Positions 1 to 8,990 of a stretch of 56,401 nt of DNA are shown here, piece after piece. Under the pieces are notes generated by a model, which saw only the letters and a program-made list of their open reading frames with translations, made no database searches and was not told where the DNA came from. Within the stretch, counting starts at the first letter, position 1. Each line of letters begins with the position of its first letter. This DNA comes from Pseudomonadota bacterium (lineage in GTDB: Bacteria > Pseudomonadota > Gammaproteobacteria > DASZBR01). Location of the stretch: positions 1-56,401 of the forward strand of contig JAJYDF010000021.1 in NCBI GenBank assembly GCA_021777765.1, given 5' to 3'. Made by a program: the position numbers and the translations under genes.

Positions 1-1319
1 CTTGTTGCAACATACACAACACCTAACATATAAACCATAACTAAATTACATTGCCAAAAATAAGGATATAATATTTCATCAATACCCGTTGCTACAGCAA
101 CTGTAATAATCGCAATTAAATAATCACTCCATTTTGCTGCTGGATAAAATGAGATGGGCCCTCTTTCCGATTTAATATTTTCGGGTTCGCCTTGAATAAT
201 ATATAACTCAATTTCACCCGTATTTTTGATTAATTCATCAACTAAACTGCCAAATAATAATGTTTTCCATCGCGGTCTAATCTGTTTACCTAATATAATT
301 TTAGTCACATTACGCATGCGTGCAAAACTGGTGATTTCTTGCACTACATCCTTGCCGGTTAATGTAATAGTTTCTCCACCCAATTGTTCTGCAAGACGTA
401 AATATTGAAGCGCGTTATCACGTTGTTGTTTAGTTAAACGTAAGCGTGGCGCTTCTACAAAAACCGCTATCCATTCCGCTTTTAAACTTCTGGCCATTCT
501 AAACGTTGCACGAATTAATTTAGCCGAACTCGAACCGGGCCCAACACACACCATTAATCTTTCGACGGTAGGCCAAATTCTTTTAATGGCTTCACCCCGT
601 CTATGAAGGAAAACTTGTGCATTAACTTGTTCTGCGGTTATTCGTAAAGCTAATTCTCTTAATGCAATTAAATTACCTTTACGAAAAAAATTTTGCGTTG
701 CGTATTCAGCTTGTTGCGGTAAATAAACTTTGCCTTCTTCTAAACGTTTCAATAAATCTTCTGGTGGTAAATCGATTAATTCAATCGCTGCAGCTTGCTC
801 TAACATGGAATCAGGTACAGTTTCTCGAACAATAATACCCGTAATTTGTGCAACAATATCATTTAAGCTTTCTACATGCTGAACATTTAAAGTAGTGTAA
901 ACATTAATACCGCTATCTAATAATTCATTAATATCTTGCCATCTTTTTTCATGCCGTGTACTAGGTACATTGGTGTGCGCCATTTCATCAATTAATATCG
1001 TAGTAGATTTTCTTTTTAATGCACCATCTAAATCAAATTCAGTTAATTTAATACCGCGATAATCTATTTGTTGACGAGGTAATACTTCTAATTCTTTTAA
1101 TAATGAATCAATTTCTTTGCGCCCATGGGATTCAACAACACCAACGATAATATCAATACCTTGCGCACGATTGGCTATGGCATCTTTCACCATAGTGTAT
1201 GTTTTACCAACACCAGGAGCAGCACCAAAATAAATTTTAAGTTTACCACGTTGCGCTTGGCGTTCTTCTTCATGTGCACGTTGAAGTAATGATTCTGGGG
1301 AGGGGCGGCGTTCTAACAT
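1..1319 (-). CDS. kdpD: KdpD sensor kinase, N-terminal part (cut by window edge)
   Basis: This reads in one open frame from an ATG at 1319 to the left edge, about 439 residues. It begins MLERRPSPESLLQ and carries the KdpD Walker A motif GAAPGVGKT near residue 32. The KdpD N-terminal domain follows (DEMAHTNVP, TTLNVQHVESL), then a USP-like domain (VCVGPGSSSAKLIRA). The start of the membrane-spanning DUF4118 region lies at the edge. KdpD is the membrane histidine kinase that senses low K+ or turgor and controls kdpFABC through KdpE. Its histidine kinase core and kdpE would lie outside the window. An AGGAT Shine-Dalgarno sits 6 nt before the ATG. It is separated from kdpC by a 181-bp repeat element, so co-transcription with kdpC is plausible but interrupted. 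Confidence 0.96.
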   Translation of the reverse strand, partial: MLERRPSPESLLQRAHEEERQAQRGKLKIYFGAAPGVGKTYTMVKDAIANRAQGIDIIVGVVESHGRKEIDSLLKELEVLPRQQIDYRGIKLTEFDLDGALKRKSTTILIDEMAHTNVPSTRHEKRWQDINELLDSGINVYTTLNVQHVESLNDIVAQITGIIVRETVPDSMLEQAAAIELIDLPPEDLLKRLEEGKVYLPQQAEYATQNFFRKGNLIALRELALRITAEQVNAQVFLHRRGEAIKRIWPTVERLMVCVGPGSSSAKLIRATFRMARSLKAEWIAVFVEAPRLRLTKQQRDNALQYLRLAEQLGGETITLTGKDVVQEITSFARMRNVTKIILGKQIRPRWKTLLFGSLVDELIKNTGEIELYIIQGEPENIKSERGPISFYPAAKWSDYLIAIITVAVATGIDEILYPYFWQCNLVMVYMLGVVYVAT

Positions 1320-1366
1320 GCATAATCCTATGGAAATAAAAATAACTTATTAATTTTAGTATAGAC

Positions 1367-1547
1367 GTAGCCTGGGTGAAGCCAAATGAAAATGTAATTA
1401 TTTACTGATAAGTAACACAATTCGCACGATTTTATATTATAAACTGATGGCGGAACCCGGGTTTCGCCCTAACTTTTTATATGTTACTCATAAATTTCAA
1501 AGTTTTTCTCACGAATTTCATTTTTCATTTGGCTTCACCCAGGCTAC
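1367..1547. repeat. MITE-like element copy 1 (terminal inverted repeats)
   Basis: The left end GTAGCCTGGGTGAAGCC (1367) and the right end GGCTTCACCCAGGCTAC (to 1547) are inverted copies. The match continues inwards for about 28 bp with one extra T. The centre carries a second palindrome (GGCGGAACCC/GGGTTTCGCC, 1448-1467). It contains no gene. It ends 2 bp after the kdpC stop codon and lies upstream of the kdpD ribosome-binding site. Related copies lie at 42171-42361 and, truncated, at 37831-37943. Confidence 0.85.
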
Positions 1548-1549
1548 AT

Positions 1550-2143
1550 TTATTGATGAGCTGATAATTTATCTAAATCGAGATTAAGTTGTAAAACATT
1601 GACTCGTGGTTCCCCTAAAAATCCAAATGATCTGCTTGTTATATGACTATCAATTAATTTTTTAATAACATCCTCAGATAACCCACGTGCTTTTGCAACA
1701 CGCTCCATTTGATAATAGGCCGCTAAAGGACTGATATCCGGATCAAGTCCACTAGCAGATGTAGTCACCAAATCGACTGGAATTAACTGTTTATTTTGCG
1801 GATCAGCTTTATGCAACACATCAATGCGTTGTTTTATTGCAGTAATTAAATCAGGATTTGAAGGACCTAAATTTGAACCTGCAGATGATGAAGCATTATA
1901 AGCATAAGGTGAAGTTGCTGAAGGCCGTCCCCAAAAATATTTAGCATCAGTAAAATTCTGACCAATTAATTGTGAACCAACAATGATATTATTTTGTTTA
2001 ATTAAACTACCGTTTGCTTGCCAAGGAAATAATAATTGCGCAACACCTGTTACAATTGCTGGATAAATTAAACCAGTAATAATTGTCATTACTATTATGA
2101 ATAAAAATGCCGTTTTTAATTGTTTAAGTGATTCCGTCCACAT
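1550..2143 (-). CDS. kdpC: KdpC, K+-transporting ATPase subunit C
   Basis: This 197-aa protein has one N-terminal membrane helix (about residues 9-35) followed by a periplasmic domain. It has the KdpC hallmarks VGSQLIGQNF, YFWGRPSAT, SGSNLGPSNP-like SAGSNLGPSNP and TTSASGLDPDISP. KdpC stabilises the KdpFABC complex and is needed for high-affinity K+ binding by KdpA and ATP use by KdpB. It starts 28 nt after the kdpB stop, in operon order. Its length is normal for the family. Identification rests on several conserved motifs plus context, so the call is firm. Confidence 0.97.
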   Translation of the reverse strand: MWTESLKQLKTAFLFIIVMTIITGLIYPAIVTGVAQLLFPWQANGSLIKQNNIIVGSQLIGQNFTDAKYFWGRPSATSPYAYNASSSAGSNLGPSNPDLITAIKQRIDVLHKADPQNKQLIPVDLVTTSASGLDPDISPLAAYYQMERVAKARGLSEDVIKKLIDSHITSRSFGFLGEPRVNVLQLNLDLDKLSAHQ

Positions 2144-2171
2144 TTAAAATTTTTCCCTTAGCAAAAAAAAA

Positions 2172-4232
2172 CTAAACAAAACCTAACCCTTTTAAAATTA
2201 AATCAATTAACTTAATACCAATAAATGGCACTATTAAGCCACCTAATCCATAAATAAATACATTAACTCTTAATAATTGCGACGCTGACACACGACGATA
2301 TTGCACACCACGCAATGCAAGAGGAATAAGAAAAATAATTATTAACGCATTAAAAATCACTGCAGATAAAATTGCACTTTGTGGGGTAGCAAGATGCATA
2401 ATATTAATTACATTTAAAACTGGATATGTACCGGCAAATGCTGCTGGAATTATCGCAAAATATTTAGCAACATCATTTGCAATACTAAATGTTGTTAATG
2501 CACCACGCGTCATTAATAATTGCTTACCAATTTCTACCACTTCAATTAATTTGGTCGGATTTGAATCTAAATCAACTAAATTACCCGCTTCTTTTGCAGC
2601 TTGTGTCCCGGTATTCATCGCTACAGCAACATCTGCTTGCGCCAATGCCGGCGCATCATTAGTCCCATCACCTGTCATCGCAACTAAACGCCCCTGTCCT
2701 TGTAATCGACGAATTAAATTTAATTTATCTTCTGGACGTGCGTTCGCGAGAAAATCGTCAACACCAGCTTCCGCAGCAATAGCTGCAGCAGTTAAAGGAT
2801 TATCGCCGGTAACCATAATAGTGCGAATTCCCATATGTCTTAATTGTGCAAATCGTTCACGGATACCACCTTTAACAATATCTTTTAAGCGAATTATTCC
2901 TAATACATTCATTCCCTCTGATACAACAAGGGGTGTTTCGCCTTTTCTGGCAATTAATTCAATCGCTTTTTGCACTGATTCAGAAACTGCACCACCTAAT
3001 TCTTTAATATGATTTTCAATGGCATCTGCAGCACCTTTGCGAATTTCACGACCTGGTAAATTCGCGCCACTCATGCGTGTTGCTGCAGAAAATGCTACAA
3101 ATGTTGCACCTAATTCTTCAAGCTCACGCCCACGTAAACCATATTTTTCTTTCGCTAAAATAACAATACTTCTCCCTTCCGGTGTTTCATCAGCGAGTGA
3201 GGCTAATTGAGCGGCATCAACTAATTTATTAATGGGAATATTTTCGGCAGGAATAAATTCTATGGCTTGTCTATTACCTAAAGTAATTGTGCCGGTTTTA
3301 TCTAATAATAAAATATCGATATCACCTGCAGCTTCTACTGCACGACCTGACAGTGCAATGACATTTGCTTGCACCATACGGTCCATACCAGCGATACCAA
3401 TTGCAGATAATAATGCGCCAATGGTTGTTGGTGCCAAACAAACAAATAATGCAACTAAAACCGTAATGGTAACAATTTTTCCTGATGCCACCGCTGAAGC
3501 ACTATAAATAGAAAATGGTAATAACGTTGCACATACTAATAAAAAGACAATAGTTAATGCGGCAAGTAAAATGGTAAGCGCAAGTTCATTAGGGGTTTTT
3601 TGACGTTTAGCACCTTCAACTAATGAAATCATTCTATCTAAAAATGTTTCACCAGGATTTGTTGTAATTCGAACAATTAACCAGTCTGAAATGACTTGCG
3701 TACCACCTGTTACCGCATTGCGATCAGTGCCACTTTCGCGTACAACCGGCGCACTTTCTCCCGTTATTGCACTTTCGTTTACTGAGGCAACACCTTTTAT
3801 TACCTCACCATCGCTAGGAATAAACTCTCCAGCTTCTACTAAAACAAGATCGCCTTTTCTCAAATCCGCAGATCGTATTAATTTAATTTTTTCTTTGTGA
3901 TCGGGTTTATCAATTTTTTTTGCTTGTATTTCTCGTCGTGATTTTCTTAATGCAAGTGCTTGTGCTTTGCCACGACCTTCAGCCATTGCTTCTGCAAAAT
4001 TGGCAAATAATAAAGTAAACCATAACCATAACGTAATCGCTAAAATAAAACTGGCTGGCGCTTCACCATTTCCTATTAATGATTGAATTAATAATCCTGT
4101 TGTTAAAAGTGATCCTACATACACTGTAAACATAACAGGATTGCGTATTTGATGTTGTGGAGATAATTTCAAAAAAGAATCGCGTATCGCTAATTTAATA
4201 ATCTCAGGATTCCATATTGATTGTGTTAGCAT
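2172..4232 (-). CDS. kdpB: KdpB, K+-transporting P-type ATPase catalytic subunit
   Basis: This 686-aa P-type ATPase is the energy-coupling subunit of KdpFABC in the inner membrane. Visible motifs are the actuator TGES ([11 protein letters not shown]), the phosphorylation loop LLDKTGTIT (Asp near residue 313), the nucleotide-binding segment, and the hinge [20 protein letters not shown]. The membrane segment [18 protein letters not shown] is typical of KdpB. The start abuts the kdpA stop (4232/4233), which suggests translational coupling. Length and motif order are normal, with no damage seen. Confidence 0.98.
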   Translation of the reverse strand: MLTQSIWNPEIIKLAIRDSFLKLSPQHQIRNPVMFTVYVGSLLTTGLLIQSLIGNGEAPASFILAITLWLWFTLLFANFAEAMAEGRGKAQALALRKSRREIQAKKIDKPDHKEKIKLIRSADLRKGDLVLVEAGEFIPSDGEVIKGVASVNESAITGESAPVVRESGTDRNAVTGGTQVISDWLIVRITTNPGETFLDRMISLVEGAKRQKTPNELALTILLAALTIVFLLVCATLLPFSIYSASAVASGKIVTITVLVALFVCLAPTTIGALLSAIGIAGMDRMVQANVIALSGRAVEAAGDIDILLLDKTGTITLGNRQAIEFIPAENIPINKLVDAAQLASLADETPEGRSIVILAKEKYGLRGRELEELGATFVAFSAATRMSGANLPGREIRKGAADAIENHIKELGGAVSESVQKAIELIARKGETPLVVSEGMNVLGIIRLKDIVKGGIRERFAQLRHMGIRTIMVTGDNPLTAAAIAAEAGVDDFLANARPEDKLNLIRRLQGQGRLVAMTGDGTNDAPALAQADVAVAMNTGTQAAKEAGNLVDLDSNPTKLIEVVEIGKQLLMTRGALTTFSIANDVAKYFAIIPAAFAGTYPVLNVINIMHLATPQSAILSAVIFNALIIIFLIPLALRGVQYRRVSASQLLRVNVFIYGLGGLIVPFIGIKLIDLILKGLGFV

Positions 4233-6044
4233 TTAATTGTTCTCCCACAATATCAAATGTTCAACAACTGGACCTAATGCTAACGCGGGAAAAAAAGTCA
4301 GCGCACCTAAAACAATAGTAATGCTCACTAATAACAAAATAAATAAAGGTGTATGTGTTGGCAATGTCCCCGCACTTCGTGGAATGACTTTTTTTCGCAC
4401 CAAAGATCCAGCAATTGCTAAAGTAGGAATTGCAATCCAATATCGGCCAAATAACATTGCGATACCGCCCACAATGGTATAAAACGGCATTGCGGCATTA
4501 ATTCCCGCAAACGCACTACCATTATTATTTACCATCGATGTAAAAGCGTAGAGAATTTCAGTGAATCCATGTTCAGCAGGATTTGCTATTGCACTGGTTC
4601 CGAATTGAGTCACAACGGCAAATGCAGTAAAAACTAATACAATTAACGGCATAATTAAAACTGCAACCGATGCCATTTTCATTTCATAAGTTTCAATTTT
4701 TTTACCTAAATATTCTGGTGTTCTACCAACCATTAATCCCGCAACAAATACGGTAATAATGACTAGCATTAACATGCCAGATAATCCAGAACCGACACCA
4801 CCAAATACTACTTCACCTAAATGCATTAACCATAAAGGAATTAATCCGCCTAATGGTGTAAATGAATCGTGCATTGAATTAACTGATCCATTGGATGTTG
4901 CTGTGGTGACTGAAGCCCACAAGGCAGAATTCACAATTCCAAATCGTGATTCTTTCCCTTCCATATTTCCACCAGTTGATAAAAGATGATGATGATTTTG
5001 ATCAATTCCTAAATGATTAAATGCTGGATTTCCATTTTGTTCTGCTAATACATCACAAAAAATTAAAGGCAACAATATAATTAACATTGCAATAAAGATA
5101 GCCCAACCTTGCCGCTTATCATTGATCATTACACCAAATGTATAACAAAGTGCGGCGGGTATTAATAAAATCGCTAACATTTCAAAGAAATTTGATAGTG
5201 GTGTGGGATTTTCAAAAGGATGTGCAGAATTAACATTAAAATATCCACCGCCATTTGTTCCTAATTGTTTTATGGCAATTTGTGATGCGACTGGCCCCAT
5301 CGGTAATAATTGTTGTGTCAATGTGATATTTTGCATTTTCGGTTTACCATTAACATCATTTATTGGTTGACCAGAGGCATCAGTAACAGCTTGTTGATAT
5401 GTTGTAGGTTGTAAAAAATGAATTGTTTCATACGATTTAAAATTCTGTAGAATACCTTGCGATGATAATATAATGGCAAGTATAAATGCTAAAGGCATTA
5501 ATATATAAAGCGTACCTCTTATTGTATCTACCCAAAAATTGCCTAAATCTGTTGTTTCATGCCGTACCAATCCTCTTATTAATGCGATCAACAATGACAT
5601 TCCTGTTGCGGCAGAAAGATAATTTTGTACTGTCAACGCCATCATTTGCGTTAAATAACTGAGCGTACTTTCACCACTATAGGCTTGCCAATTAGCATTC
5701 GTAACAAAACTCGCTGCTGTATTAAATGACATATCCGGAGTGACTGCAGGAAACTGTTGTGGATTTAGTGGTAAAAATATTTGTAAGCGCTGGATAACAT
5801 ATACGGCTAAAAAACCAAAAAAATTGAAAAACAACATTGTTGTTAAATACCTGATCCAATTCATTTGTTGATCTTTATTTATGCCACAAATTCGGTATAT
5901 TAATTTTTCAAGGGGGCCCATTATTTTATCTAAACCACATGATTTATTTTCATACACGCGAGCCATATACCAACCCATGGGCTTGACTAATAAAATAACA
6001 ATTAATAGATAAAAGCTGATTTGTAATAATCCGTTTACAGTCAT
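4233..6044 (-). CDS. kdpA: KdpA, K+-transporting ATPase subunit A
   Basis: This 603-aa polytopic membrane protein is the K+-selecting channel-like subunit of KdpFABC. It shows the four selectivity-filter type loops, for example TNANWQAYSGE, TNGGGYFNVNSAHPFENP and NNNGSAFAGI. It is somewhat longer than the roughly 557-aa enterobacterial protein because of larger loops (around residues 210-240). An AAGGAA ribosome-binding site lies 5 nt before the ATG. It lies downstream of kdpF, separated by a palindromic repeat (6069-6113). Confidence 0.98.
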   Translation of the reverse strand: MTVNGLLQISFYLLIVILLVKPMGWYMARVYENKSCGLDKIMGPLEKLIYRICGINKDQQMNWIRYLTTMLFFNFFGFLAVYVIQRLQIFLPLNPQQFPAVTPDMSFNTAASFVTNANWQAYSGESTLSYLTQMMALTVQNYLSAATGMSLLIALIRGLVRHETTDLGNFWVDTIRGTLYILMPLAFILAIILSSQGILQNFKSYETIHFLQPTTYQQAVTDASGQPINDVNGKPKMQNITLTQQLLPMGPVASQIAIKQLGTNGGGYFNVNSAHPFENPTPLSNFFEMLAILLIPAALCYTFGVMINDKRQGWAIFIAMLIILLPLIFCDVLAEQNGNPAFNHLGIDQNHHHLLSTGGNMEGKESRFGIVNSALWASVTTATSNGSVNSMHDSFTPLGGLIPLWLMHLGEVVFGGVGSGLSGMLMLVIITVFVAGLMVGRTPEYLGKKIETYEMKMASVAVLIMPLIVLVFTAFAVVTQFGTSAIANPAEHGFTEILYAFTSMVNNNGSAFAGINAAMPFYTIVGGIAMLFGRYWIAIPTLAIAGSLVRKKVIPRSAGTLPTHTPLFILLLVSITIVLGALTFFPALALGPVVEHLILWENN

Positions 6045-6068
6045 GCAAATTCCTTTCTATTTTTTTTT

Positions 6069-6113
6069 CCTTCTCCCGCTTGCGGGAGAAGGTGCCGAAG
6101 GCGAATGAGGGTG
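6069..6113 (+). repeat. Palindromic dispersed repeat, copy A
   Basis: This 45-bp unit starts with a near-perfect hairpin (CCTTCTCCCGC, TT-centred, GCGGGAGAAGG) and continues as GTGCCGAAGGCGAATGAGGG. Near-identical copies are at 20900-20942, 22394-22438 (inverted) and 28042-28086. A degenerate copy lies at 22319-22361. It lies inside the kdp operon between kdpF and kdpA, so the hairpin would be present in the polycistronic transcript. The unit resembles REP-type repeats seen in many proteobacteria. Confidence 0.9.
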
Positions 6114-6132
6114 GTTTAAAATTAATGATGAA

Positions 6133-6219
6133 TTAAAATAATTCGGGTTTAAATAAAACAAATAAGAGATAAATAAATAATCCTAAGGTAAGCAAGCCAC
6201 TGATGATATAAACAATCAT
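6133..6219 (-). CDS. kdpF: KdpF small subunit (28 aa)
   Basis: This 28-residue ORF begins MIVYIISGLLTLGLF, forms a single hydrophobic helix and ends FKPELF. The size, the helix and the position just upstream of kdpA are those of KdpF, the lipid-like stabilising subunit of the KdpFABC complex. Its ATG overlaps the stop of the preceding small ORF by ATGA, so the two are likely translationally coupled. A hairpin repeat separates it from kdpA. Confidence 0.88.
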   Translation of the reverse strand: MIVYIISGLLTLGLFIYLLFVLFKPELF

Positions 6220-6320
6220 GTCTCACTCCTAGAAAGAGAATCAAAAAATTTAATGAGGCCAAAACAAAGACCAAAAAAGATGAGTGCAATACCGATAAAT
6301 AACAGATCGACCATGATCAT
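6216..6320 (-). CDS. Small membrane protein at head of kdp operon
   Basis: This 34-aa ORF (32 aa from the second ATG at 6314) encodes one membrane helix: VDLLFIGIALIFFGLCFG, then a short charged tail FFDSLSRSET. The second ATG has better spacing (about 9 nt) to an AGGA ribosome-binding site. The stop overlaps the kdpF start (ATGA). Similar one-helix ORFs precede kdpF in some other proteobacterial kdp operons as I recall, but I know no assigned function. It may be an extra small Kdp-associated peptide. Confidence 0.65.
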   Translation of the reverse strand: MIMVDLLFIGIALIFFGLCFGLIKFFDSLSRSET

Positions 6321-6347
6321 TAATCCTTCACATTATTAAGCCACGCT

Positions 6348-6376
6348 TGTATAACATATAACCAGCTGTAATCCAA
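6348..6376 (-). promoter_or_regulatory. Putative kdp operon promoter
   Basis: Reading on the minus strand, TTGGAT (6376-6371) and TATACA (6353-6348) are separated by exactly 17 nt. They lie about 28 nt upstream of the first small ORF of the kdp operon. This fits a sigma-70 promoter. No KdpE site could be recognised by eye. Confidence 0.5.
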
Positions 6377-6402
6377 GCGATGCTATTGTTTCAAAATCTA
6401 AA

Positions 6403-7107
6403 TCATATTTTACTTAAACTGACTATTTGTTTACCCTGATCATCAAAGTTGTTACCGTGTAACCATCTTTGAAATTTTGCTTTAATTGTAGGCCATTCAC
6501 TATCTAATATAGAAAAATAATCTGTATCACGATTACGATTTTTATACACAATACATTGCCTTAATGTCCCTTCATATTTAAATCCCAACCGTTGCGCTGC
6601 AATTCGAGATGCTTGATTCAGTGAATCACATTTCCATGCATATCTGCGATATTTTAATTCATCAAAAATATATTCCATCATTAAATACATCGCTTCTGTC
6701 GCAGCAGTTGATTTTCTCAGTAATTTTGAAAAATGCACAAATCCAACTTCAATTACACCAAATTGTGGTTGCATGTCTAAATACCCGGCAATGCCAATTG
6801 GTTTGAGTGAATTAATATCTTTAATGACATAATGCAAAATATCATCATCTGCTTTCTTCTCTTTCAACCAGACAGCAAATTCATCACTATTCGCAAAAGA
6901 ACCATATTTAAGATAAGTCCACGAATCGCCTGGATTTTCAAACGATAAAGCGTCAAATAATTGTTGCGCATGTTTATCAATATCAACAATTTCCAATACA
7001 CAATGATTTCCTTGCATAATTTGTTTTGATGGTTTTTTTACGCCACGCCAATTATTGACAGGGTGCCCTATTAATTGATTGAATTCATTTTTTTGACTCA
7101 TAAACAC
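6403..7107 (-). CDS. GNAT-family N-acetyltransferase (RimJ/RimL-like)
   Basis: This 234-aa protein matches the RimJ/RimL-type GNAT fold. It has an N-terminal substrate part, then IGIAGYLDMQPQFGVIEVGFVHFS (beta strands 3-4), and an acetyl-CoA-binding region around KSTAATEAMYLMMEYIF. The C-terminal signature NQASRIAAQRLGFKYEGTLRQ is typical of the ribosomal-protein or amino-acid acetyltransferase branch. The substrate cannot be told from sequence. It stands alone downstream of, and in the same direction as, the copA remnant, and is transcribed toward the kdp promoter region. Confidence 0.88.
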   Translation of the reverse strand: MFMSQKNEFNQLIGHPVNNWRGVKKPSKQIMQGNHCVLEIVDIDKHAQQLFDALSFENPGDSWTYLKYGSFANSDEFAVWLKEKKADDDILHYVIKDINSLKPIGIAGYLDMQPQFGVIEVGFVHFSKLLRKSTAATEAMYLMMEYIFDELKYRRYAWKCDSLNQASRIAAQRLGFKYEGTLRQCIVYKNRNRDTDYFSILDSEWPTIKAKFQRWLHGNNFDDQGKQIVSLSKI

Positions 7108-7182
7108 CTCATCTATATTTTTTTACTTAAAACTGTTAAGCAGCTATCTGATGCGCTAAACACTATGTCTGGACATTCGGTA

Positions 7183-7277
7183 TGTGAAATTTTTTCCATT
7201 AAGCGCCTATTAAATGCTAAAAATGTCAAAATTTTTCCACTAAGGGCTGATTTTTGTCAAATTTTTTCGATTAAGGA
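7183..7277. repeat. Three degenerate direct repeats
   Basis: Three copies of a roughly 22-bp unit, approximately TGTCAAAATTTTTCCATTAAGG, start at 7183, 7224 and 7255 (spacing 41 and 31). They lie upstream of the GNAT gene (which starts at 7107) and just beyond the copA remnant. They could be regulatory sites or residue of a mobile element. No protein is encoded. Confidence 0.5.
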
Positions 7278-7316
7278 TTAAAAGCAACTTCTAAGCAGCA
7301 AAAGATAGCCATTCAA

Positions 7317-7502
7317 TTATAAATGGATTTTCCGCAATCACAACGCATTAGCAATAGCATAAATAGAACTTAAACTCATCATAGAACTCAAACTCATCTC
7401 TGCATGGTCAAAAATGGGATTTAATGAAGCCGCATTATTAACTCCATCAACTATCATAGCTACGATATGGCTTTGTTGTATTAATTTTTTGGATAGCTTC
7501 AT
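7317..7502 (-). pseudogene. Decayed remnant of a copper P-type ATPase 3' end
   Basis: Translated on the minus strand from 7502, the frame reads KKLIQQSHIVAMIVDGVNN, then jumps directly to SLNPIFDHAEMSLSSMM, and ends NAL, stop (TGA 7340-7338), LRKIHL, stop. These pieces match the intact copA at 8970-11162: [35 protein letters not shown] and [10 protein letters not shown]. The remnant therefore keeps the ATP-hinge motif and the extreme C-terminus, with an internal deletion between them and an Arg (CGA) to TGA change in the tail. It is a dead duplicate of the neighbouring copA. The rest of the 527-bp gap (7108-7634) holds only the direct repeats and the upstream region of the Sel1-like gene. Confidence 0.88.
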
Positions 7503-7634
7503 TTAATGTTCTGGTTACACCTCTGCTACAACTGCATCTATGGCAATTTATAAATAATCTGCTAAATATTACTATTATGATAATTTAAAAAACTATCTCG
7601 ATTATTTAACTTATTGCTGTCATAAGGATTAATT

Positions 7635-8990
7635 ATGCAAAATATAACATTTAATTATGGGCAAGCATCACAATTGTTATCAGAATTTAGAAAATATGCA
7701 GATAATATTGGCGAGTTAGACAAACAAAAACAATTGTTAGCAAACATAGAAGCGCTGGCACTTGAGGGATATAGTGCTGCAATATTTGCATTAGCAAATT
7801 ATTATTATAAAAAACAAAGTAGTCGTGATTTTCAAAATCCAAAAGCTCAATACACTATTCTCTTCTGGATGACTGCGGCTGCGGACAATGGTGATCCATT
7901 CTTTATGGCAGAATTAATGAAATATTATGCAAGCAAAAATGGCAAACCATTACTTGGCATTGTTGAAGATAACGCTGAAGCGGTATCTTGGTTACGTAAA
8001 TTACAAGATCAGAATTCTCATATAGCCACCCATGACTTAGTGACAGCATTGCATTTTCTACAACAACACGAACCAGATGCTCACAATTTTCTAATAAACC
8101 GACTAGATGATGTGCATCAAAATCTTGAGCCCTTTCCCCTTTCAACTGAGAGATATCAAAAAAAAGATGATACTCTCAGAATTGGTAATCATGAGAAAAT
8201 GAAACTTTATAAGTTTTACATAATGTCTAATCACATAACGTCATTTATACAGAACGATCAAAAAATAAAATATGCTGCTGGAGCACTGCTATCCCAAATT
8301 AGTCTTATAATAGAAACAGCCGAATTACAGGCAATTGTGGATAAAAGCAAAATATCCGAAGCATTAGCGAATATTGGTCACATCATTAGCTCATCTAGCG
8401 CGGGCCCTGATCAAGTTACGGATATTAATCTCGTAAATAAAATCATTGCTCATGTTAACGAAAGATTAGCAAAACATTTTGTTTTAACGAGAAGCACAGA
8501 AAGTCAAAAACTATATGACGCATTAAAATTATTTGATGATAAAGATATGAAATGCATTAATAAATGTTTTGATGCATTGGTTACTATCGAATGTCTATAT
8601 GATTCAAAGCTACCTTATAAATATGAACATCCTCTCGAAAAATTCAACGTCAATAAATTATTAACTGAACTAAAACTGCTCACCAATAATAGAGAATATA
8701 AAGATCGCGCCACGTTTAAAGATATTAAAGGAATACTGGAAAAACATGCAAATGATAATACTGCTGCCATTAGTGCGTTACGACATTATGCCGCATCACA
8801 TATTGATAAAACTCAAACCATTGAAAGTGAAAATGTTTGTCATGCGCTATTGCGTTTAAATAATCATCCTTCAGATAGTTTTCAACTATTACAAAATTTA
8901 AATACACCCTCCCCTTCATCAAAGCATATTCCTAGTATAACAGCTAAAAAGCATGACAAATCTGCTCCATCAAATCGATATCCTTCGTAA
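7635..8990 (+). CDS. Sel1/TPR-like repeat protein, hypothetical
   Basis: This 451-aa protein has no clear full-length family. Residues about 35-140 look like Sel1-type helical repeats: [39 protein letters not shown], then [14 protein letters not shown]. The rest is alpha-helical and polar with no signal peptide or membrane helix. Sel1 proteins act as scaffolds, and in Legionella-like bacteria several are host-acting (LpnE, EnhC), but nothing here proves secretion. The 3' end overlaps the convergent copA end by 21 bp. The gene sits between intact copA and a dead duplicate of the copA 3' end, which suggests arrival or rearrangement within a tandem copA duplication. Confidence 0.75.
   Translation: MQNITFNYGQASQLLSEFRKYADNIGELDKQKQLLANIEALALEGYSAAIFALANYYYKKQSSRDFQNPKAQYTILFWMTAAADNGDPFFMAELMKYYASKNGKPLLGIVEDNAEAVSWLRKLQDQNSHIATHDLVTALHFLQQHEPDAHNFLINRLDDVHQNLEPFPLSTERYQKKDDTLRIGNHEKMKLYKFYIMSNHITSFIQNDQKIKYAAGALLSQISLIIETAELQAIVDKSKISEALANIGHIISSSSAGPDQVTDINLVNKIIAHVNERLAKHFVLTRSTESQKLYDALKLFDDKDMKCINKCFDALVTIECLYDSKLPYKYEHPLEKFNVNKLLTELKLLTNNREYKDRATFKDIKGILEKHANDNTAAISALRHYAASHIDKTQTIESENVCHALLRLNNHPSDSFQLLQNLNTPSPSSKHIPSITAKKHDKSAPSNRYPS

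Noticed and set aside
2551..3900. Several plus-strand ORFs opposite kdpB
   Set aside because: They mirror the coding frame of kdpB, have no ribosome-binding sites and resemble no protein.
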